Positions 1 to 5,136 of a stretch of DNA of 5,136 nt are shown piece by piece. This stretch comes from an uncultured Bacteroidota bacterium (lineage in GTDB: Bacteria > Bacteroidota > Bacteroidia > Chitinophagales > Chitinophagaceae): positions 1-5,136 of the forward strand of contig CAIWHI010000781.1 of the NCBI GenBank assembly GCA_903912435.1. Reading direction: 5' to 3'. The position numbers and the translations under genes are program-made. A model generated the notes under the pieces. It was not told where the DNA came from and did no database searches. It was given only the letters and a program-made list of their open reading frames with translations. Each line of letters begins with the position of its first letter. Position 1 is the first letter of the stretch.

Positions 1-1
1 A

Positions 2-87
2 GTGTCAACCAAAATCAGGATTAAGAAAAACTGGTGTCAACCAGAATCAGGATTATCATCAAATTGTGTCAACCAAAACCAGGACGA
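2..87. repeat. Three direct repeats of about 22 bp at 32-bp spacing
   Basis: Three copies of a 22-bp core beginning GTGTCAACCAAAATCAGG lie at 2-23, 34-55 and 66-87, all in the same orientation. Start-to-start spacing is exactly 32 bp both times, so each core is followed by 10 bp of unrelated sequence. Copy 2 differs from copy 1 by one base (A to G), and copy 3 is more diverged at its right end. The array touches the window edge, so further copies may lie to the left. Its function is not known. Options are the multiply repeated end of an IS21-like element, iteron-type or operator-like protein-binding sites, or an unclassified intergenic repeat. No transposase or replication gene is in the window to decide. 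Confidence 0.85.
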
Positions 88-98
88 GACATTACCTA

Positions 99-161
99 TT
101 GAATTCCTATTGAAAATAGTTGAAATCCTGTTGAAAATGATTGAAATCCATTTGCCCACCA
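99..161. repeat. Three degenerate 21-bp tandem units with TTGAA every 10-11 bp
   Basis: Units at 99-119, 120-140 and 141-161 each start TTGAAwTCC. Units 1 and 2 match at 17 of 21 positions; unit 3 matches well only in its first half. Each unit also contains a second TTG(AA) half-way, so TTGAA starts fall at 99, 110, 120, 131 and 141, and a bare TTG at 152. That spacing of alternately 11 and 10 bp is close to one DNA helical turn. The unit lies between the 32-bp direct repeats and the 3' end of the helicase gene. No coding role is supported: the only open frame across it is a minus-strand frame that starts with TTG and has no family resemblance. Confidence 0.7.
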
Positions 162-296
162 GTTAAAAACCATTTGATGTTTCTTTGACTTTTTGAGGAT
201 TTTACGTTGGGAGTGTACTTTTTTAGGTGAAAAAAGGGGTATTTTATGCCTAAAAAACCGTTTTTTTACTGTTTTTACATTTTTCAACCACAAAAA
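162..296. other. AT-rich intergenic region downstream of the helicase gene
   Basis: This stretch directly follows the helicase stop codon in transcription order. It is dominated by A and T runs and contains no convincing gene on either strand. A minus-strand frame of 65 codons (293-96) can be read across it, but it begins with TTG, has no recognisable domain and is largely Lys/Phe from the A/T tracts plus translated tandem repeat. Apart from the weak hairpin annotated separately, no further structure is seen. Confidence 0.7.
227..269 (-). terminator. Possible weak transcription terminator hairpin
   Basis: About 30-70 bp past the helicase stop codon, GTGAAAAAAGGG (227-238) can pair with CCGTTTTTTTAC (258-269). 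The pairing includes six A-T pairs and two G-C pairs, interrupted by a G-G mismatch; G229 faces T267, a wobble on the plus strand but an A-C mismatch in the minus-strand RNA. The loop is roughly 19 bases. The stem is A/T-dominated, and in the minus-strand direction it is not followed by a clean U tract. It is therefore only a candidate end for the operon transcript, chosen mainly for its position. Confidence 0.25.
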
Positions 297-3047
297 CTAC
301 CAGCTTTTCATTAAAATTTTACGTTTTTCATAATTATCTAATACTATTGAGCAACTTTCCCAATCTATTGGTTTAATGTTATCCTGATTTTGATATTTAT
401 TGTAAAAAGGGTGGGTATCATTTTCTGAAAAATCCTGAATTCGCTTTTTTGCATCTTCAATTTTATTCAAAGCTACTTCTACCCATACATCCTCTAAGGT
501 ATCAGGTATCTGACCAAACAAAGATTCTATATTTTGTAACCTGCTTGCCAATAATTGGTGTACTCTATCCTCAACAGAATCACGATAACGCATATTGTAA
601 ATAAATACTTCTTCCCTTTCCTGACCAATTCGTTGAATCCTACCCTTACGTTGTTCCAATCGTGTTGGGTTCCAGGGTAAGTCAAGATTAATCAATGTGC
701 CTAATGCCTGTAAATTTAAACCTTCACTTGCTGCATCTGTACCAAATAAGAGTTTAATCTGCTTATTGCGTACCATTTTTTTAATATCTTCCTTACTTTT
801 GCGATAGTAAATACCCCTTTCATAAATACCGGATTTGTCGCTGCCTGCATATAATCCAAACAGTATATCGGGGAAATCATTTGCAAACCTATCACATACC
901 CATTTTATTGTATCATAGTATTGTGAAAAAACAATACAACCCCTATTTATCCAAGGCTCAATTATAAAATTATCTGTAAGTATTTGTTTCAGTAAGTCAT
1001 ATTTTGGGTCTTTGTGCTGATGTTCTTCAAGGATTTTTACGAACCTTTCAAGACAAAATATTTCGTCTTTTGTAAGATTTTTGAATGGTGAATCCTGATT
1101 ATTTATGTTGCCGTCTTCAATGTCATCACCTGATTCGTCTTCTTCATCATCGTTGCCATTTACCCAATTGTCGAGCATATTTGCACCTGTTGATAGACCT
1201 GCATACATGGAACTACATATCCTTCGCAAAAGCATTGTTTTAATGAACCCACTGCTTTTTACTCTTTGTCCAAGTAACATAGAGAACTCTTCAGCTAAAC
1301 TATACGCATCAAACAAATGTGTTGATAATTTTATTCCTTCGTCATTACTCTCCCCATATAAAATAACATTAATTGGTTTCAAAAAGGGTTGATTAGTATC
1401 TGGATTGATTGCTGTTTCTAAGAATTTCCTTTCCCTTCGGATGATATGCCGTATGTATGGGTTACTGTTTTTAAGAAAATCATCTGCAAAAATTTGGTTT
1501 AGTTTTACCTTTTGTTGAGGATTGAGTATATGGAATTGGCTGCCTTGAATATTAAACTTAGTTGGGGGTAAATTAATAAGTCGTCTAAATACACCAAATG
1601 TTTTTGAGTTTTCTTCGGCAGGTGGAAATGGATTGCGTAACCAATCCCATTTTTGATTATCTTCTATTATCTCTTCCTTACCTGTAATTAAATCCAAGCC
1701 CCTATTAGCTTCCGTTCTCCATTTGCTTAAATAATCGCCTAATACAAAGTCATTGCCTTGTGATAGGATATATAACAAATCCCATGCCTCAATAGGGTGA
1801 ATTTGTACAGGGGTTGCTGTTGCCAATAGCATACTTTTTGTTCTTGAGCCTATCTGTATCAAAAACTCCATCAGATTATTTGGTTGGGGTGCATCTTTTT
1901 CTTTTCCCTTTCCCAAATTTTTCCTTCTTGCCCTATGGCTCTCATCTACAATAATACATTCATAATTCAATTTCAGTAGTTGTTCACTAATTTTTGTTTT
2001 TGACCGCACTATTAATCCTTGTGATATAATACCTACCCTGCGGGGACATTTGCCAAATGCAAATTCTTCTTTTGCCGGATACTCAATTTTGTTTTCATCT
2101 GTCCAGCATTTACCATTCCAAACTGCCGATGGCATATCCAGTAAATTGAGTAGCTCATCCTGCCATTGCCAAATCAAAGTTTTGGGAGCTATGACAAGTA
2201 TTGGTTTATCGCCTTCTAATGCCATTAGCATAGCGGAAAGTGCCAATTGTATTGTTTTGCCCAACCCAACCATATCGGCTAAAACAAATCTTGCGCCTAA
2301 TCCGCTTATATGTGCCTTATATGCTAAATCAACAAAATATTTCTGATGTTCCCATAAACCAAATTCCTTTCTATAAACAGGGGTTTCAATTACGGTAGCT
2401 GCGGGGTTATTGGTATTTCTCCATTCAGTTATTTCATAAATTACCTTACGTTCTGCTATGCGCTTTATGTCCTCTATAATAAATTTAGTTAATTGTCTTG
2501 CCAAAGGGTGTTCCCAAAGTGCGTTAAACTCATTCTGAACCCAATTAATAGCGTCTGTATCATCATCTACCCATGCAATTTCATAATTACCACCCTTGCC
2601 CCATCCACTATAAGTTTCATTCATACTGCCCATGAAGGCAACTTTACTTCCATCATTCTTTGTAATTACTCCTGCCTTACCATGTATCAATCCAAAAACA
2701 TCGTTGGGCAATACCCTTACGTCCATTTTACCTGTTTTAAGGTATTGGTATAGTTTTATAAGTCGTTCAGGGATTTTTGCCAATTCTTCTTCCGGTTTGC
2801 CTTCGCACCATTCCAACTTCATTGCCTGTGGTTGGTCTTTTATATACTTTACATCATCTGCCTGTAATTGAGAATTGCATATAATTCTTATTTGTCCGCC
2901 CATTTCATCAAGATACTCCCCTGCAATTTCTATGATAGAACTGCTGAAATAACCGGCTATACGGTCGTAACTGACCGCATTTTGGAGTGCATTTTTAAAA
3001 AATGCCTCACCCAGATTATTTATCCTTGATGAAAACCTATTTATCAT
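297..3047 (-). CDS. PLD-like nuclease / Snf2-family helicase fusion protein
   Basis: Predicted cytoplasmic ATP-driven DNA translocase with an N-terminal HKD-type nuclease-like domain, 916 aa. Residues about 1-190 match the PLD-like domain known to be fused to Snf2-like helicases: H122-x-K124, then GSMN at 140-143 and NYE at 154-156. There is a single HxK half-site and no Asp at the classical HxKxxxxD position, so activity, if any, probably needs a dimer. The helicase core is complete: motif I DMVGLGKT (258-265), Ia around LVIAPKT, II DESH (368-371), III TATP (410-413), IV around IVFSQYY, V FGTDAASEGLNLQ (768-780) and VI QRKGRIQRIGQ (799-809). This order is typical of Snf2/RapA proteins. An acidic Asp/Glu stretch lies at about 632-646. 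The ATG at 3047 is preferred to one at 3122: the extra 25 residues are just the other frame of the upstream gene, and 3047 leaves an 11-bp overlap typical of coupled translation. Such fusions occur in restriction and anti-phage loci; a defence role is inferred. Confidence 0.93.
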   Translation of the reverse strand: MINRFSSRINNLGEAFFKNALQNAVSYDRIAGYFSSSIIEIAGEYLDEMGGQIRIICNSQLQADDVKYIKDQPQAMKLEWCEGKPEEELAKIPERLIKLYQYLKTGKMDVRVLPNDVFGLIHGKAGVITKNDGSKVAFMGSMNETYSGWGKGGNYEIAWVDDDTDAINWVQNEFNALWEHPLARQLTKFIIEDIKRIAERKVIYEITEWRNTNNPAATVIETPVYRKEFGLWEHQKYFVDLAYKAHISGLGARFVLADMVGLGKTIQLALSAMLMALEGDKPILVIAPKTLIWQWQDELLNLLDMPSAVWNGKCWTDENKIEYPAKEEFAFGKCPRRVGIISQGLIVRSKTKISEQLLKLNYECIIVDESHRARRKNLGKGKEKDAPQPNNLMEFLIQIGSRTKSMLLATATPVQIHPIEAWDLLYILSQGNDFVLGDYLSKWRTEANRGLDLITGKEEIIEDNQKWDWLRNPFPPAEENSKTFGVFRRLINLPPTKFNIQGSQFHILNPQQKVKLNQIFADDFLKNSNPYIRHIIRRERKFLETAINPDTNQPFLKPINVILYGESNDEGIKLSTHLFDAYSLAEEFSMLLGQRVKSSGFIKTMLLRRICSSMYAGLSTGANMLDNWVNGNDDEEDESGDDIEDGNINNQDSPFKNLTKDEIFCLERFVKILEEHQHKDPKYDLLKQILTDNFIIEPWINRGCIVFSQYYDTIKWVCDRFANDFPDILFGLYAGSDKSGIYERGIYYRKSKEDIKKMVRNKQIKLLFGTDAASEGLNLQALGTLINLDLPWNPTRLEQRKGRIQRIGQEREEVFIYNMRYRDSVEDRVHQLLASRLQNIESLFGQIPDTLEDVWVEVALNKIEDAKKRIQDFSENDTHPFYNKYQNQDNIKPIDWESCSIVLDNYEKRKILMKSW

Positions 3048-5004
3048 TTTTAGTGCTTTTATATGCTTGGTCGGGATGGTTGGGCATATCAGGTATAGTA
3101 TATTGTAATTTGCCATTTTCACGCATTGGCATAATAAAATATCTAAGAATGTATTTGTCCGTCCTACCTAAAATTTTTGATAAATCTGTAATTTTTAATG
3201 GTTTCCAATTACATAGGGCTAAAATTACATCTTCTATTGATTCTTTATTATTACTTCTTTTACCCAATTGCTCTACCATTTCTCTTATGTCTGTAGGTAA
3301 CTGGTGCAATAAGCCTTCATCAACTGGTGCAATAAGGGTGTCAACTGGTGCAATAAGCGAATCAACTGGTGTTTTAAGGGGGGCAACTGGTGCAATAAGC
3401 GAATCAACTGGTGCTTTAAGCGAAAGGGGTGGTGCTTTAACGGTAGCAACTGGTGCTTTAAGCGGAGGGGGTGGTGCTTTAACGGTGGTAACTGGTGCTT
3501 TAAGATTAGGATTTTGAAAGGCATCATCCGGTATGTAATACGTTGCCCTTCCTTTACCCTTTTGGGATAATATGCCCAAATCCCTTACTTGCCTTAGCTC
3601 TCCACTGGCTTTTAGAATATCACAACCATTTAACTGGCGATATGTCTGGTTGTCAACCGCCCCTACTTCCCGAACAAATATCAATGCTCTTTTTTGAGCA
3701 TCATTTAAGCCAAAGTCTTGAAAATGTTTAAGCCAAGTGATGTCTTCCTCACTTAAAAAGTGGTGCAATAACAATCTGGTGGTAAAGAGGTTTGCGGAAT
3801 GGTCGCTTTCAAATGTAGGTGGCACCATGTTGGAAAGCTCCATAAGCCTGCGCATTGTTCTTATACCGCTCCCTTTAGTTTCAGCAAGGTTGGTTTCGTG
3901 AAAAATAGCTGCAATAAACGGATTACGGTTCTTGGAGCCGGGCTCGCCTAATTGCTCTTCCGGCTTTAAAGAAAACCCCGGGTTTTTGATTTCAATCCTG
4001 TTGCTGTACCTGATTATTTGGATAGGTTGACTTTCCCTATATGTTCGGTGAATGAAAGCATTAACAATAGCCTCCCGTAATACCTTACTTGGCAAACCAA
4101 CACTTTCTGCCTGTAATTCATTATCGGCTAATAAAAATCCTTTTGGCAAATCATCGGCTATGGAATTGAAAGTACGTTGCACAAGCTCTATCAAAGAACC
4201 TCGCATGTCCACCGTAGTAAATCTGTTTTCAGGGTCTTGCACCCATTCATTGCCCGGCACCCTTATATAATCTACTCTTACCATTGGTAGCAAACGCCTC
4301 AAGGCGGTTTTTTTACCAAAAACCAACAGACCTGTATAAGTAAGCAGCCAAGTACCATTTTCTTTTTTAATGCAACCTAATGCCTGAAGTAATTCTTTGT
4401 CATCGTAGGTTAATTCATCTGCCAACGGATTTACCCTTTCCCGCAATTTCCTATACAGGTTTATCGCTTCTTCGTTTACATCTTCTAATGATGTATCTTT
4501 TATAATACTGCTGTCTAATGTGTCTTCCTTGTTATAAAACACATACAAATCATCATCGGTGCAACGCTGATCGCTACTGCTTATACGCCTGTATGCGCCT
4601 GCCGGAAGCCCTTCTGCTTTAAAGTATAAAGGCTTTTGTGCTATGGGTAATTCGTCAATAAAAATTTTCATTACCAATTTGCCATCCGATAATTGCTCAA
4701 CAGTAATTTCCGGTCTCACAGGCATATTGAACATACACGCACATTGTGTAGATAGGTCTAATTGCAACTTATCTGAATTGGATATGCCTGTTACTATATA
4801 TTTAGGAAACGGAGTAGTTTCCTCCTCTCTTTCTACACCCAACAAAATGTAACCTCCACCTAAGCCCGGTTCATTGCTTAACGAACATACAGTTTCCAAA
4901 ACGCTATGGTGTATTGCACCTCCACGCTTTGCCTCAATATTAGCACTTTCATCCGTTGCATTTAGCCTGTCTATAAGGTCTTCTACTGTTTCATTTATTT
5001 TCAT
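3037..5004 (-). CDS. AlbA_2 / GHKL ATPase-like putative DNA-binding regulator with heptad proline-rich linker
   Basis: A 655-aa protein of the Schlafen-like AlbA_2 family (COG2865-like transcriptional regulators). Residues about 8-150 form the AlbA_2 domain, with E19/E24/K26 in ESANIEAKRG and the Gly-rich GLGGGYILLGV strand (47-57). Residues about 300-400 resemble the HATPase_c_4 (GHKL-type) domain: REAIVNAFIHR (310-320, N-box-like E311 and N315), KNPGF (340-344), NRNPFIAAIF (359-368) and ETKGSGIRTM (375-384). A winged-helix-like segment follows at about 430-490. Residues 501-563 are nine 7-residue repeats of the LKAPVxx / LIAPVxx type, a likely flexible linker. The tail (about 595-650), with ITDLSKILGR and PDMPNHPDQAY, resembles the small C-terminal winged helix also seen in Fic-type and COG2865 proteins. 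The ATG at 5004 follows an A-rich leader and lies 15 bp after the preceding stop; the stop codon overlaps the helicase start. A regulator or sensor role is inferred from the family; its ligand and target are unknown. Confidence 0.9.
   Translation of the reverse strand: MKINETVEDLIDRLNATDESANIEAKRGGAIHHSVLETVCSLSNEPGLGGGYILLGVEREEETTPFPKYIVTGISNSDKLQLDLSTQCACMFNMPVRPEITVEQLSDGKLVMKIFIDELPIAQKPLYFKAEGLPAGAYRRISSSDQRCTDDDLYVFYNKEDTLDSSIIKDTSLEDVNEEAINLYRKLRERVNPLADELTYDDKELLQALGCIKKENGTWLLTYTGLLVFGKKTALRRLLPMVRVDYIRVPGNEWVQDPENRFTTVDMRGSLIELVQRTFNSIADDLPKGFLLADNELQAESVGLPSKVLREAIVNAFIHRTYRESQPIQIIRYSNRIEIKNPGFSLKPEEQLGEPGSKNRNPFIAAIFHETNLAETKGSGIRTMRRLMELSNMVPPTFESDHSANLFTTRLLLHHFLSEEDITWLKHFQDFGLNDAQKRALIFVREVGAVDNQTYRQLNGCDILKASGELRQVRDLGILSQKGKGRATYYIPDDAFQNPNLKAPVTTVKAPPPPLKAPVATVKAPPLSLKAPVDSLIAPVAPLKTPVDSLIAPVDTLIAPVDEGLLHQLPTDIREMVEQLGKRSNNKESIEDVILALCNWKPLKITDLSKILGRTDKYILRYFIMPMRENGKLQYTIPDMPNHPDQAYKSTKNDK
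3299..3504 (-). repeat. Coding tandem array: nine in-frame 21-bp units plus one out-of-frame unit
   Basis: Within the AlbA_2 gene, the core AACTGGTG (plus-strand reading) or its variant recurs with exact 21-bp spacing for nine units from 3322 to about 3504. It encodes the heptads at residues 501-563. A tenth copy at 3299-3313 is spaced 23 bp away and is therefore read in another frame, giving LLHQLP instead of LIAPV. Units alternate in type with a 42-bp super-period: LKAPV/VKAPP pairs at the N-terminal side, LKAPV or LKTPV/LIAPV pairs at the C-terminal side. This suggests growth by duplication of two-unit blocks. Such arrays change length by slippage or recombination; multiples of 21 bp keep the reading frame, so linker length could vary between strains. 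Confidence 0.92.
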
Positions 5005-5019
5005 TCCATTTTTTATTTT

Positions 5020-5136
5020 TTACACCCCATCACTACCTATTAACTCTACCAAATATTTAGCATATATCGCGGGGTTTGCCCAATGCTCCATGTGGTCTAT
5101 ATGCTCGGTGGTACTCAAATATCTCAATAGTTCTAT
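5020..5136 (-). CDS. C-terminal end of an unrecognised protein (5' part outside window)
   Basis: The minus-strand frame from the window edge stays open for 38 codons and stops at TAA (5022-5020). The product fragment begins IELLRYLSTTEHIDHMEHW and continues through NPAIYAKYLVELIG to a short GSDGV tail. The composition is balanced, with ordinary codons and a helix-like pattern, unlike the low-complexity shadow frames elsewhere. The stop lies 15 bp before the start of the AlbA_2 gene on the same strand, so it is very likely the preceding gene of the same operon. The fragment is too short to name a family; a methyltransferase, ATPase or nuclease partner would fit the context, but nothing in the residues shows it. 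Confidence 0.75.
   Translation of the reverse strand: MELLRYLSTTEHIDHMEHWANPAIYAKYLVELIGSDGV

Noticed and set aside
2..87. CRISPR array
   Set aside because: The 10-bp gaps are far too short for spacers, the repeats are not identical, and no cas gene is present.
1..161. A definite IS21-family element end
   Set aside because: The repeat orientation would place the element body to the right, where only a short non-coding stretch and the intact helicase gene lie. No transposase or target duplication is visible, so it is kept only as a hypothesis.
96..293. 65-codon minus-strand frame just after the helicase stop
   Set aside because: It starts with TTG and is mostly Lys/Phe from A/T tracts; its end is simply the 21-bp tandem repeat translated (GFQSFS / GFQLFS). 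No domain and no start signal are visible.
3048..3122. 25-codon N-terminal extension of the helicase
   Set aside because: It would overlap the AlbA_2 coding sequence by 86 bp, its residues are that gene's C-terminal codons in another frame, and the PLD-like fold begins right after the ATG at 3047.
3378..3383. Six-G run in the heptad array as a phase-variation switch
   Set aside because: The tract is short and single. Slippage would frameshift the C-terminal winged helix, but nothing in the sequence shows that it is used as a switch.
3002..3517. 171-codon plus-strand frame with STGAISE-type repeats and a hydrophobic start
   Set aside because: It lies antisense to two well-supported genes. 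Its repeats are the opposite-strand reading of the heptad array, which is open in several frames.
3285..3527. 80-codon minus-strand frame with LKHQLPP-type repeats
   Set aside because: It is an alternative frame of the same 21-bp array within the AlbA_2 gene. It is open only because the unit lacks stops and is a multiple of three.
297..5136. A complete DISARM or BREX system
   Set aside because: The Snf2 and PLD elements recall DISARM components, but no methyltransferase, DUF1998 protein or other signature gene is in the window, and here the PLD domain is fused to the helicase.

Overview
The window looks like chromosomal DNA of a Bacteroidota (Bacteroidetes) species. It is AT-rich, the proteins are rich in Lys, Asn and Ile, and the start codons follow A-rich leaders with no Shine-Dalgarno sequence. 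The assignment is inferred from style only; no marker gene is present. All supported genes lie on the minus strand and are packed like an operon, transcribed from high to low coordinates.

Layout in transcription order. (1) 5136-5020 holds the last 38 codons of a gene whose body lies outside the window; its product is not recognised. (2) After a 15-bp gap, 5004-3037 encodes a 655-aa AlbA_2 / GHKL-type ATPase-like protein (Schlafen-like or COG2865-like regulator). It has two winged-helix-like segments, separated by a proline-rich array of nine 7-residue repeats. (3) 3047-297, overlapping the previous gene by 11 bp, encodes a 916-aa fusion of an N-terminal phospholipase D (HKD)-like nuclease domain to a complete Snf2/RapA-type helicase motor. 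(4) 296-1 is non-coding and AT-rich. It holds a weak hairpin, three 21-bp tandem units in which TTGAA recurs every 10-11 bp, and three direct repeats spaced exactly 32 bp apart at the window edge.

How the genes may work together: tight spacing and the overlap point to one transcript and probably translational coupling. PLD-Snf2 fusions and AlbA_2 proteins are both common in restriction and phage-defence islands. A reasonable inference is a nucleic-acid-processing defence or restriction-like module in which the helicase-nuclease is the DNA-acting motor and the AlbA_2/GHKL protein is a sensor or regulator. The window cuts off the upstream partner, so system type and completeness cannot be settled here. 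No tRNA, rRNA, CRISPR array, transposase or operon promoter is visible.
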